From: Methylobacterium nodulans ORS 2060
GTDB taxonomy: Bacteria; Pseudomonadota; Alphaproteobacteria; Rhizobiales; Beijerinckiaceae
NCBI RefSeq assembly: GCF_000022085.1
Contig: NC_011894.1
Coordinates: 2,126,001-2,190,000, forward strand
Length of the DNA: 64,000 bases
Direction of reading: 5' to 3'
Under the pieces are notes generated by a model. That model had not been told where the DNA came from. It ran no database searches and was given only the letters and a program-made list of their open reading frames with translations. The position numbers and the translations under genes were made by a program. Each line of letters begins with the position of its first letter. Positions within the stretch are counted from its first letter, which is position 1. This document shows positions 32,441 to 40,649 of the stretch, in pieces.

Positions 32441-33697
32441 TCAGGCCGCATGCCTCTCCGGGGCCGCGACCTGCAAGGCGGCCGCGATCGGGGCGCCGTC
32501 GGCCGAGCGGCGCACCTCGATCGTATGCGGCCCATGCTGCGTCAGCGCCTCCGGCAGCGTGAGGCTGAAGGCATGGCGCCCGTCGCCGATGCCGATCCCT
32601 TCCAGGTCGGCGCGGTACCGTTCGGCAAAGGCCTGGGCCACGACCGTGCCGTCGATCACCACGTCCAGGCAGACCGGGCCGTCCGGATGGGCCAGATCCT
32701 GCGCCCAGCCGACCACCGTGACGCCGCCCTGCGCGTCGGTGTCGCAACGATCGATCGAGCCGCGCAGCGGGCCGAAGACGCGTGCTGCCGGAACCGGCAG
32801 GCCGGCGCGCTCGGCCAAGCGCCGCCGTGCCGCTTCCAGCACATAGCCGCTCTCGACGCGGGGCGCACAGTAGATCGCCTCTTGCGGCGGCGTGTCGGGA
32901 TACAGCTGCGCGAAGGTGTGTGCGTTGTGGAACATGCCGCGGCTGTGATCGTCGACGAAGCTCTCGGAGGGCGCCCCCTCGGCGAGCAGAACGTCGTGGC
33001 GGTCGAGTTCGACGTGCCAGTACTCGACGCTGTCGACCCGCTCGGCCGTGGTGATGGTCACGCCATTGACGAGATGCACGGCGGGGATGAGGCAGCCGTC
33101 GAGGAACATGGCGTGCTTGGGCGAGACCCAGAGGTCGCGGGCGGGTGTGCCATCGGCGAGCGAGCCGGCCTTGAAGCAGATCGGCAGCACATCGGGATTG
33201 GCGTTGGCGAAGCGGCCGGTATAGGCACGATGGCCGATCCACCTGATCGGACGCTCGAGGCCGGCGGCGGTGACGACGATGTCGCCGATCGCCAGCTCCT
33301 CGACGGCCACGTCGCCGCGCGTCGTGCGGATCAGCGTGCCGGTCATGTAGCACGGGACATGATAGTCACCGACATTGGTTTCGCTGAATGTCAGCGTATT
33401 TCCAGGAGACAGCGGCGTGTTGGAAATAATGTAGGCAGGCCCGATGCCATTGGGCTGCTCTGTAAACACGATATGATCGGCATCATCAAAATTCGTGACA
33501 TAGACTGTAATTGCGTCTGTGCCATCTCGCGATGTAAAAGAAACTGCATCGTTTACTTGATTTACCGTACCTCTTACGCTGTAATCCTGAGGCGCATTAT
33601 TGTTGACTGTAAACTGCGTTGCCGATTGTCTGTCGACATCCTGGCCAAGGTTGCCAGCAGGGTAGAAAACATCATTGAAAACAATTGGCGTCGCCAT
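32441..33697 (-). CDS. Hint-domain (Hedgehog/intein-type) protein with a C-terminal accessory module
   Basis: 418 residues. The N-terminal 110 residues are Asn/Asp/Thr-rich and beta-type, of lower GC than the rest. The Hint domain covers about 114-250: CYMTGTLIRTTRGDVAVEEL with putative catalytic Cys116, then IGDIVVTAAG, RDLWVSPKHAMFLDG and VEYWHVELDRHDVLLAEG. Residues about 309-408 repeat the module found at the start of the adjacent glycosyltransferase (GWAQDLAHPDGPVCLDVVID, YRADLEGIGIGDGRHAFSLT). Hint domains of this type (PF13403-like) occur in large secreted proteins of alphaproteobacteria and may self-cleave. GGAGGACG before the ATG fixes the start. No Sec signal is visible. Confidence 0.83.
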   Translation of the reverse strand: MATPIVFNDVFYPAGNLGQDVDRQSATQFTVNNNAPQDYSVRGTVNQVNDAVSFTSRDGTDAITVYVTNFDDADHIVFTEQPNGIGPAYIISNTPLSPGNTLTFSETNVGDYHVPCYMTGTLIRTTRGDVAVEELAIGDIVVTAAGLERPIRWIGHRAYTGRFANANPDVLPICFKAGSLADGTPARDLWVSPKHAMFLDGCLIPAVHLVNGVTITTAERVDSVEYWHVELDRHDVLLAEGAPSESFVDDHSRGMFHNAHTFAQLYPDTPPQEAIYCAPRVESGYVLEAARRRLAERAGLPVPAARVFGPLRGSIDRCDTDAQGGVTVVGWAQDLAHPDGPVCLDVVIDGTVVAQAFAERYRADLEGIGIGDGRHAFSLTLPEALTQHGPHTIEVRRSADGAPIAAALQVAAPERHAA

Positions 33698-34192
33698 TGG
33701 TCGTCCTCCAGCGATTTTATCTCTTCAGGATTCCAATCCTCACAACAGTGTGATGCGCTTTGATTGTATCGGTCGTTTCTGTGAATCCTAGTGCGCGTAA
33801 GCCACAATGACCGAAGAGGCTGAATCACGAAGCCGAGCAAGAACAAAATCAATCAGATAGAAGGGGATTTTTGCTTGCCGGAATTCAGTAGAGTTAATTC
33901 CTGAGATTTAAAGCTGCTCCGCGGCAGTGCTGGCGTTTCTTGCCCCGCCAGCGCCAGCAAGAGAGCGGCCGTCATCGCCACCTGCCGCAGCGCCTTTGGG
34001 AGCGCTTTTCGGCGTCAACTCTTCAGCATGGTTCCTCGGCCCGGTGCAAGCGGAGGCGCCGAGAGTTGGGCCGTTCGTCATCAGCACTCCAGATGAGCCC
34101 GCCCCGCCGGCGATAGCGTCCAGGGCGTTTTTCGGGGCACTCGCTCGCGCGGGATCACGCCGCCCGCGCCGGCAGGATCGCGGTCGGTGCGG
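33698..34192. other. 495-bp stretch without a confident gene
   Basis: AT-richer DNA upstream of the Hint gene (33,700-33,920), then GC-rich sequence with an Ala/Pro-rich open frame on the plus strand (33,927-34,226) that has no ribosome binding site. It probably contains the Hint gene promoter. Confidence 0.35.
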
Positions 34193-34471
34193 CTACAGCA
34201 AAATAAACTCATCAATGATCGGCTGAAATATGATCACAAGATAGAAAATCAGCGCAATGCCGACCACGAGCATGATCAGGAAACGTCGTGCGCCCGCGGC
34301 GAAAATCGGCTCGCCCTTAAGTCCAGACGCATGATAATCGACGCCATACTGCCCATCGATGTGCCAGGGTCGGTCACGTCTCGGGAGTTGGGCGCCATCG
34401 TCCTCGCTGGCGGTGAACCAGATCGCCGTCCAGAGGCCGAGAACGACGATCAGGGCCGCCCCTTCAGACAT
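34193..34471 (-). CDS. Small two-helix membrane protein
   Basis: 92 residues from the Met at 34471 (MSEGAALIVVLGLWTAIWFT). Two transmembrane helices, about 5-20 and 63-86 (RRFLIMLVVGIALIFYLVII), flank a polar loop with RRDRPWHIDGQYGVDYHASG. A longer frame from 34837 adds Arg-rich sequence that is not protein-like. Family not recognised. Confidence 0.55.
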   Translation of the reverse strand: MSEGAALIVVLGLWTAIWFTASEDDGAQLPRRDRPWHIDGQYGVDYHASGLKGEPIFAAGARRFLIMLVVGIALIFYLVIIFQPIIDEFILL

Positions 34472-34835
34472 AGGGCGAACCGCAATGAACGGAGAGCCAG
34501 CAGGGCATGGCGGCTCCCTAAAGGGGGACGGACAACTGAGCCACGCACCATACCATCCCGGCAGGGCGTCTCCCAGCACTCTTCCCCGTCGATGCACGGC
34601 GGATCGAGGGCGGGTGAATCGGGCATGGCGGCACGCAGCGGGCCGTCGACCCCGATCTCGACGGGTTCGATGCCGGGCCGGAGGCCTGACGACGAGGTTC
34701 GACGCGCCTTCGAGACCAGAAGCGGCGGGCATTTTCGAGGCCCGCTGGTATATAAGACGGCGCGGGCGGGTGACGCGGCCGCTCTGCCCCGGGGCGCACC
34801 GCGACACGGCCCACACGAAGTCGCTTCCTGCTGCC

Positions 34836-35246
34836 ATGCCACCGACGATGCCCGAACAGATCCTCGACGAGGCGAGTCTCGCCCGGTTCCTCGACGCCTT
34901 TTACGCGCGCGTGCGGCGCGACCCGCTCATCGGCCCGGTCTTCGCGACGGCGATCCCCGACCCGGACTGGCCCCGGCACATGGCGACGATTCAGGACTTC
35001 TGGTCCTCGGTGCTCCTCAGGACGGGCCGCTACAAGGGCAATCCGTTCGGCAAGCATCAGGCGCTCGGCGTGCTCAGACCGGATCACTTCGCCCGCTGGC
35101 TCAGCCTGTTCGAGGAGACGGCGGCCGAGCTTTTCGCCCCCGAGATCGCAGCCGCCCTGGTCGAACGGGCACACCGGATCGGTGACAGCCTGAGGGCGGG
35201 CCTGTTCTTCCGGCCCGGCGCGCCGGCCGGGCAGGGAGCGTCCTGA
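34836..35246 (+). CDS. Group III truncated haemoglobin
   Basis: 136 residues. Follows the trHb-III plan closely: FLDAFYARVRRDPLIGPVFA with TyrB10 = Y23, DWPRHMATIQDFWSSVLLRT with a distal-side His48, YKGNPFGKHQALGVL with proximal His74, and DHFARWLSLFEETAAELF with TrpG8 = W88. Group III haemoglobins are cytoplasmic haem proteins linked to NO or peroxide chemistry and oxygen handling. No redox partner is adjacent. A TATATAAG box at about 34,748-34,756 could be a -10 element for this gene. The second ATG, 12 nt downstream, is an alternative start. Confidence 0.88.
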   Translation: MPPTMPEQILDEASLARFLDAFYARVRRDPLIGPVFATAIPDPDWPRHMATIQDFWSSVLLRTGRYKGNPFGKHQALGVLRPDHFARWLSLFEETAAELFAPEIAAALVERAHRIGDSLRAGLFFRPGAPAGQGAS

Positions 35247-35479
35247 AGCGAGCGCGCCTCCGACGCCCGCCTCCGCTCAGGCAGCCAGATCCTCCCGCCG
35301 CGTATCCGCGACCACGCGCCCGTCGGCGAAGCGGAGGGCCGCCTCCGCGCTGAGGCGGCCGGCCGGGCGGCATGCCGCGACGATCGGATCGCTCGGAGGG
35401 CTGCGGCCGCCCTACCGGGGGGCGCTGCGGCGGCAACGGCCGCGGCATCCGGCTCAGATCCCCGCCTGCTCGGACAGGA

Positions 35480-35746
35480 TCAGCGCATCATCCGCCCCGA
35501 TGCCGAGCGACTGCACCGGGCGCCCGGCCTCGGCGGCGCCGCAGCCGGATCCTTCTTCCGCTCGGCTTCGCCGTGGCCGAGCCGTTGCAGCAGTTCAGCC
35601 AGGCGGGGATCCAGCCTGTCATCGAACACGGGCGCGTAGAGGGCCTGCAGGTGCTGTCCCACCTGCTCCCGGGCCGAGGCGTCGAGGATGGGTCCGCCGT
35701 CGTGGGGCAGCCCATTCGGGGAAGCGTTGCGGTCCGGCTCGGCCAT
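35480..35746 (-). CDS. NepR-like anti-sigma factor
   Basis: 88 residues from the ATG at 35746 (MAEPDRNASPNGLPHDGGPI). Residues 26-57, REQVGQHLQALYAPVFDDRL followed by DPRLAELLQRLG, match the NepR pattern (IGxxLRxxYDxVVxEPVPxRFxxLLxxL). NepR holds the extracytoplasmic sigma factor EcfG inactive until the response regulator PhyR titrates it in the general stress response. No phyR, ecfG or histidine kinase lies next to it, so this would be an additional NepR copy. The C-terminal 30 residues are low complexity. In another frame the DNA reads RPVQSLGIGADDALILSEQA and a stop, so a late frameshift is possible. Confidence 0.6.
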   Translation of the reverse strand: MAEPDRNASPNGLPHDGGPILDASAREQVGQHLQALYAPVFDDRLDPRLAELLQRLGHGEAERKKDPAAAPPRPGARCSRSASGRMMR

Positions 35747-35858
35747 GCCGTCTACATGGCGGGGCCAGCGCGCCCGGCAACCCCGGCGGATCAACAATCG
35801 TTGCAGGTCCGTGCTGCCCGTGACCAGGGCGGCAGGGCGAGACAGGGGAGGAGGCGCG

Positions 35859-36032
35859 ATGAGGCTGGAAATCGCAGTCGTGAGAGCCGGACTGACGCTG
35901 GCCTCGGAGATCCTGGTCAACCCGACGGAGGAAGACGCGACGGCGGCGATCGCCCGGGTGTGCGCGCAGGCCAGACGAACGCGAGCGGGACCGCTCTGGC
36001 CCTTCCAGATCGTCGTGCGTGAGGCCGATTGA
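35859..36032 (+). CDS. Small conserved-looking protein (57 residues)
   Basis: MRLEIAVVRAGLTLASEILV followed by NPTEEDATAAIARVCAQARR. A strong purine-rich ribosome binding site (GGGGAGGAGG) precedes the ATG at 35859. A small alpha/beta protein is likely. No family is recognised. It is divergent from the NepR-like gene, 112 bp away. Confidence 0.5.
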   Translation: MRLEIAVVRAGLTLASEILVNPTEEDATAAIARVCAQARRTRAGPLWPFQIVVREAD

Positions 36033-36254
36033 CACGGCAGAGCCGAGGCGGCTGCCGGCCTCGTTCCGATTGCGATCCGCATCCGAGGTGTCGCGGTAAC
36101 GCCGGTGATGAGCCGCCTCGACCGCCTGCGCGACATGCGGAGCTGACGGCCGCGGCGGTGGATGATGCTCCTGCTGGCAGCGCCAGGATCGCCCACCGCC
36201 GCGATTGCTTTCGATGAATGGGATGCGATCAGCGCGATCCGCCGACCGGGCGGC

Positions 36255-36614
36255 TCACTTTGACGAAGCCCTGCCCGTTTTCTCTCCCGTGTCGCCCGCC
36301 TGGCTGCCCTGCACGCTGCCGGTTGCCAGGTCGTCGCTGGCGTAATGCAGCAGGCCATCCTCCCGGATCACCAGGCGATCGCCGGGCTCGGCCGGGCGGT
36401 CGTAGCCGACGGTGCGCACGCGCAGACTGCATCCGTCCGGACAATCCACCTTCAGCGAGGCGCCGGGCACAATCTTCGTATCTTTCTCCTCGACGCCGCG
36501 GTCGACCGTGAGGGTATGCTCCCGCTGGTCCTGGTTGGACACGGTGATGGCCAGGGCGGGGCCGGCAGACAGGGTGAGAACGCCGAACATCATCGCAATC
36601 GACTTGACCGACAT
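36255..36614 (-). CDS. Small periplasmic protein
   Basis: 119 residues. Signal peptide MSVKSIAMMFGVLTLSAGPALA with AGGAGCGA 8 nt before the ATG at 36614. The mature protein starts ITVSNQDQREHTLTVDRGVE and is beta-rich, with one Cys pair (DCPDGC) that probably forms a periplasmic disulfide, then a disordered Lys/Gly/Ser tail. The core (VSNQDQREHTLTV....KIVPGASL) resembles cupredoxin-like or copper-binding small proteins in layout, but ligands are not evident. Function unknown. Confidence 0.6.
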   Translation of the reverse strand: MSVKSIAMMFGVLTLSAGPALAITVSNQDQREHTLTVDRGVEEKDTKIVPGASLKVDCPDGCSLRVRTVGYDRPAEPGDRLVIREDGLLHYASDDLATGSVQGSQAGDTGEKTGRASSK

Positions 36615-36976
36615 GACTGCTCGCTCCTGAATGAACATAAGATCCGTACCAGCAAGCGCGCGGAGCAGTAATTCCGATCCCATGAGATCGGAGCCGAGGT
36701 GCCATTCCGCGCGCTTGCCATAGAGTTGGTGGCTTCGATGCTTGCGTCAACAAAGATTGCGAAACTTTAATACTGACATGATTACGTTTATCGGCGCAAA
36801 TTCATCCGCACGACATCGCAATATACGAAGAGGGGCGAAGCTGCGATGGAGAAGGCAGGAATGCCGAGATGGCGTCTGCTCACCTCAGGCGCATTCCGAA
36901 GCTGGATCGGCTGAAGGACCCGAACGGGGCTCGCGACGAGTTCCACCCGACAGGAAGCGCGCGCCGAAGCCCTCCG
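36615..36976. other. Region with a long hairpin upstream of the periplasmic protein gene
   Basis: Outer arms CAAGCGCGCGGA (36,653-36,664) and TCCGCGCGCTTG (36,706-36,717), with an inner arm pair CCGATC/GATCGG around TCCCATGA. The structure lies in the probable 5' leader of the minus-strand gene starting at 36,614. TTGACG on the minus strand near 36,745 could be a -35 box. No gene in the rest. Confidence 0.5.
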
Positions 36977-37732
36977 TCAGGACGACTGGTTGCCAGCCTC
37001 GCATCGCACGAATGGCTGACGTCCCTTCAGCCGCTCGCCGCTCGCGACCATGCTCACCGTTGTGACGTGCTCCCGGCCGAACACATCGGCGTAGGTCAGC
37101 TTGCCAAGCACATAGAGACCCAGCTCACCTGTGAGCAGACGCTCCGCCGTGCCCGGCGTCGATTGGATGCTCACTCCCTGCAGCACCGCTCGGCTCTCGC
37201 GCGCCGCCAGCACGGACGGCAGCAGGTCGGGCGAGGGAGCCTCCAGGACCGGCAGATCCGGCGCCGGAAACGGCAGGAAGGCGAGCGTCACCTGCGCGAT
37301 CAGGTTCAGCGCAGGCGTGAGGCCATGATTGCGCAGTTCGACCTGCACGATGATCTCCTGACCCGGTGCGAACCGCTGAAAGGAGACCGCGGCCACATCA
37401 ACATAGGCCCGCAGCTGCCGCTCGTTCATCTCTCGCTGCAGGCAGCCTGCGGCGAGCGCGGTATCGGCCAGGCTCGTGGTGAGGTGGAGCTGCCGTCCCG
37501 TGAATCGGCTCAGTCCGCGGCTGAGACGGGCCACCAGGATGCACAGGAGAGTGAGCAGTACGGCGACCCAGACCAACAGCATGTCACCCGGCCCGAGCCG
37601 CGCGAATGCGCTCAGGGTTTCGCCAAAGGCGGTGCTGAGGTGCTCCCACATCGCAGCCCACTGCGGAACCTGCGCGCCGGGCGCCAGCGTGTAGTGGAGA
37701 TCTGAAGGGATGGGCATCGGATCGACGGGCAT
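36977..37732 (-). CDS. Membrane-anchored hypothetical protein
   Basis: 251 residues from the Met at 37732. One transmembrane helix at about 51-69 (MLLVWVAVLLTLLCILVARL). The N-terminal 50 residues hold a helical EHLSTAFGETLSAFARLG. The larger C-terminal domain (from about 95) has beta-sandwich features: AYVDVAAVSFQRFAPGQEII, VQVELRNHGLTPALNLIAQV, TFGREHV-like strands. This fits a conserved type seen in rhizobial proteins with an Ig-like domain after a TM helix. No signal for a partner gene. The longer 303-residue frame from 37888 is less likely. Confidence 0.6.
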   Translation of the reverse strand: MPVDPMPIPSDLHYTLAPGAQVPQWAAMWEHLSTAFGETLSAFARLGPGDMLLVWVAVLLTLLCILVARLSRGLSRFTGRQLHLTTSLADTALAAGCLQREMNERQLRAYVDVAAVSFQRFAPGQEIIVQVELRNHGLTPALNLIAQVTLAFLPFPAPDLPVLEAPSPDLLPSVLAARESRAVLQGVSIQSTPGTAERLLTGELGLYVLGKLTYADVFGREHVTTVSMVASGERLKGRQPFVRCEAGNQSS

Positions 37733-38033
37733 GGTGGTCCTATCTGGCCAGGGTAAACACCGGGATGCCCCGCCGAGCTTGGCAATTTCGCCAGTTCCTG
37801 CCGATCGAGGAGCGCGCAGGACGTCAGCGGCGTTCGAGCCGAGGCCGATCGGCACCGACGCCATCATCGTGTTCGGCGCGATCCGCACCGACGGGTCGGG
37901 TGTCTCGATGCCTTGCCTCTCTGGCGCTGAATCGGAAATGGCGTGAGCGCGCCTGTCAAGACACGACTGAAAATAAAAGCTATAATTCTGATTTCATCCC
38001 TAATATCCCTGATATCTATGGTGTCGGGCAGGA

Positions 38034-38816
38034 TCATGGCGGCAGACGCCGCGAAGCTATGCGTCGAAAGAGCGCCTCTGCCATGTCACGTGATCTGCCC
38101 TCCTCGTGACCCACCCCAGATTCTTCAACGAGGGACCAGCGCGCGCCCGCCTGCCTGTTGATCGCGAACAAGCGCTGGATGGCGGCCTTCCGCCAATCCA
38201 AGTCCTTCGTCCCAAGAATGAGAAGGCCCGGGACGATTCGCGCCGTCGCAGACAGGAGCCCTGAATAATAAACCCCGCCTTTGTTCACAACGAAACCGGC
38301 GACGCGATCCGGCTTCCATGCCAGAAATTCGTAGTTGAACTGCCCGCCTGCCGAGAATCCCCACAGGAGCAAAGGCGCCCGTGCCACGTCCCGATTGCCC
38401 ACCTTGTCCGCAAAGGCATTCAGCGCCTCGATCAGGGCTTGCCCACTTCCTCGTGAGGCTTGCGCATACGATTCCCGAGACATGTCGGCATGGGGCTTGT
38501 CCGTCATTCTGGATCCCACCAGGGCCGCCTCATGCCGGACTGCGAAGGCTTGCCAGCGTGCATCCGCCACCATCGAACGGCCGTCCGCGTTCGATCCCGG
38601 CGTCAGCACCAGCACATATCGGATCCGATGGCTGCGGGTGGGCAGCCACAACCGAAACTGCGCATCGGCGTAATTCTCACCTGGCACCGCCGCCCAATCG
38701 AGAGTCGCGCCGTGTCTTGGTGCACCAGACGCCGATGGTGCAACCGTCGCGCTCACCATGTAATCTGCAGAAATAGCCGCCAGAGCGACATACGTTTTGA
38801 TTTTCCTTATCCTCAT
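38034..38816 (-). CDS. Secreted alpha/beta hydrolase
   Basis: 260 residues. N-terminal hydrophobic stretch (TYVALAAISADYMVSATVAP) is a probable signal peptide. Hydrolase features: YVLVLTPGSNADGRS (oxyanion region), nucleophile elbow LLLWGFSAGGQFNYEFLAW with Ser155, and a late His (SGVGHEEGRSRDMAEALFRR). The layout is like poly(3-hydroxybutyrate)-depolymerase or feruloyl-esterase relatives. Substrate unknown. It lies divergent from the ATP-grasp gene with a 395-bp AT-rich gap, and its C-terminal neighbour is not linked. Confidence 0.75.
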   Translation of the reverse strand: MRIRKIKTYVALAAISADYMVSATVAPSASGAPRHGATLDWAAVPGENYADAQFRLWLPTRSHRIRYVLVLTPGSNADGRSMVADARWQAFAVRHEAALVGSRMTDKPHADMSRESYAQASRGSGQALIEALNAFADKVGNRDVARAPLLLWGFSAGGQFNYEFLAWKPDRVAGFVVNKGGVYYSGLLSATARIVPGLLILGTKDLDWRKAAIQRLFAINRQAGARWSLVEESGVGHEEGRSRDMAEALFRRIASRRLPP

Positions 38817-39211
38817 TCGACTCTCCGGATCCGCCGGCCCGCTTGTCGGTCGAGGCCTTTGTCAAATCTTCTATGCATCTGCAGTTGCAATCCAATCGAT
38901 GATTCATTCGGTACGAGATCTACGGATGCTGCGCCAGCTCCGAAACCGGAGACATAACCTCCGTTGGAACGGAGTCACCGCTCAGCCCTGGCACAGATCT
39001 GCGTGCAGCCAGGACGGTTCTAGCACTTTGTTTCTTGATCGGGTCGGGAATATTTCTGGCAGGGCTCAAAAGGGGTATCTATAAACTTTGATAGTGACAA
39101 TAGACCACATCGTCCTCAGATTTGGCCATTGCAAGTTGTTAACTAATCAAGCAGGGGGGCTTCGGCTTGTGGTCAAGGTATAAAATTCGGAGAGGAACGC
39201 GGGGTGGTGTA
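38817..39211. other. AT-rich divergent intergenic region
   Basis: 395 bp between the hydrolase and ATP-grasp genes. Contains a 16-bp operator-like hairpin CTCCGTTGGAACGGAG (38,969-38,984) and a long AT-rich stretch (39,060-39,210) probably holding the ATP-grasp promoter. Confidence 0.4.
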
Positions 39212-40279
39212 ATGAAGCGTGCAATGATCTTGGCAGAGGGATTTCGTCTGCAATATCGGGTGCTCAGATGTGCGATCAATCATTTTGACGAAGTTTATGT
39301 TCTTGGTGCATCAGATGCGGACGTCTTAAGATATTCACGTTTCTGCACAAAATTTTTTCCATTCCGCGGAAGTTTCTCCGACGTAAATGAGGATGACATT
39401 GCCATTATAAATAGGGTGTGTGCCGAGTATGCGATCGATATGGTGCTGCCGAGTTGCGGGGAAACGACCCGTCTGCTGTCGACTTATGGCCACCTGTTCG
39501 ACAGACCGCACTACCCCGTGCCCTCTCGCGAGACTTTCGATGTCCTTGACGACAAGTGGAAATTCGCAAACGCGTGCACGACTTTGGGCGTTCCGGTGCC
39601 GCGGACGCAGAAATTCGACACAGTAGAAGACCTGCGTCGCGAAGTCGTTCTCGGTCGTCTGACCTTCCCGCTAATCCTGAAGCCGGCCTCCATGTGGGGC
39701 AGCTTCGGCGTGCAACGTATCGACTCCGCCGCTCAGTTGCCTTCGCGTCTCGAATATTCCCCTATAATTTGCCAAAATTACGTGCCGGGCGATGATCTCA
39801 GTGCGTTCTATCTCTGCAGATCTCGGCGCATCCTCACATCGTTTTCTTACTGTCGTACTTCTTCCAAGTTGAGGGGCTTGCGCGTTGCTCAGATCGACCG
39901 CTACGTCGGCGCCTTGGTCGAGCACTTCCGTTATGACGGCACGATCGGGTTTGACGTCAGGCGGGAGCCCGACGGCCGGATCGCCTTCATCGAGTGCAAT
40001 CCGCGATTCTGGTATCGCATGGACGTGGCCATGGTCGCGGGGCTGAACTTCGTCGCCTTGGGCTGCCAGATGCGGGACGACGAGACGAAGCCGGATTCCG
40101 GCGATATCGAAGTGCGGTCTCCTCGCAGTCTCTGCAGCAACCTTCTCACGCCGTGGCGCCTGAACCGGGTTGAGCGTGCCTATCTCGGCTATATCGTTCG
40201 CGACCCTGCGATCACGGCCTGGGCCGCTTTTCGCAGCGCGCTGGGCGCCAACCGACTGGCCAGCGGACAGCAATTGTGA
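39212..40279 (+). CDS. ATP-grasp domain protein (carbamoyl-phosphate-synthase-like)
   Basis: 355 residues from the ATG at 39212 (MKRAMILAEGFRLQYRVLRC). Pre-ATP-grasp Rossmann part to about residue 100 (VLPSCGETTRLLSTYGHLF). ATP-grasp domain: DKWKFANACTTLGVPVPRTQ, FPLILKPASMWGSFGVQRID, CQNYVPGDDLSAFYLCRSRR, and the Mg2+ site IGFDVRREPDGRIAFIECNP with RFW. Such stand-alone enzymes form amide, ester or peptide bonds on small molecules or glycan precursors. The 5' half is notably AT-rich for this genome, pointing to acquisition by transfer. No partner gene. The upstream frame from 39167 is unlikely because GGGGTGG precedes this ATG. Confidence 0.8.
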   Translation: MKRAMILAEGFRLQYRVLRCAINHFDEVYVLGASDADVLRYSRFCTKFFPFRGSFSDVNEDDIAIINRVCAEYAIDMVLPSCGETTRLLSTYGHLFDRPHYPVPSRETFDVLDDKWKFANACTTLGVPVPRTQKFDTVEDLRREVVLGRLTFPLILKPASMWGSFGVQRIDSAAQLPSRLEYSPIICQNYVPGDDLSAFYLCRSRRILTSFSYCRTSSKLRGLRVAQIDRYVGALVEHFRYDGTIGFDVRREPDGRIAFIECNPRFWYRMDVAMVAGLNFVALGCQMRDDETKPDSGDIEVRSPRSLCSNLLTPWRLNRVERAYLGYIVRDPAITAWAAFRSALGANRLASGQQL

Positions 40280-40282
40280 CCG

Positions 40283-40390
40283 CCTAAGCAGGTTTCGGAA
40301 CAGTGCGTTGCGGTTTTCCGTCAAAAACCTGCGACACAGCAAAAGCCTAAGCGGACGAAGCGGTGGCATGCCCCGCCAAGCCTGCTTAGG
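40283..40390. repeat. Inverted-repeat-bounded intergenic element
   Basis: CCTAAGCAGG at 40,283-40,292 and its complement CCTGCTTAGG at 40,381-40,390 bound a 108-bp segment with an internal related GCCTAAGCGG. No frame inside. MITE-like in form. Confidence 0.5.
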
Positions 40391-40481
40391 AACCCGGAGC
40401 AGGGCCGATGGGCCACGCGCGCGAGCGCCGCCGCCCTCGCCGAGCCTTGGGGGTTCGCACCCGGGGGCCCGAAAGGCGAGA

Positions 40482-40515
40482 GGCCGTCGGGCGCTTCGAG
40501 AAGCGCCCGGCGGCC
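40482..40515. terminator. Strong hairpin between convergent genes
   Basis: GGCCGTCGGGCGCTTC pairs with GAAGCGCCCGGCGGCC around a tiny loop, with one mismatch. It lies between the ATP-grasp gene and the end of the dctA-like gene and could act on both transcripts. No long T-run. Confidence 0.5.
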
Positions 40516-40520
40516 TCCAA

Positions 40521-40546
40521 GTCATTGATCGATGTCATTGATCGAT
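40521..40546. repeat. 13-bp tandem repeat, two copies
   Basis: Perfect units GTCATTGATCGAT at 40,521-40,533 and 40,534-40,546. Confidence 0.85.
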
Positions 40547-40649
40547 CGGATGTGCGGACGGAAAACCGGTATCCGCCTCTCCAGGACGGGCTCGAACGAA
40601 CGGCCTCCGGAGGCTCACCCTTCGGCCGGATCGGCCTCCGAGGGACCTG

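Noticed and set aside
35480..36358. The full 292-codon minus frame as one gene
   Set aside because: Only the last 88 codons resemble a protein (NepR-like). The upstream part is Arg/Ser-rich and overlaps a small plus-strand gene with a good ribosome binding site.
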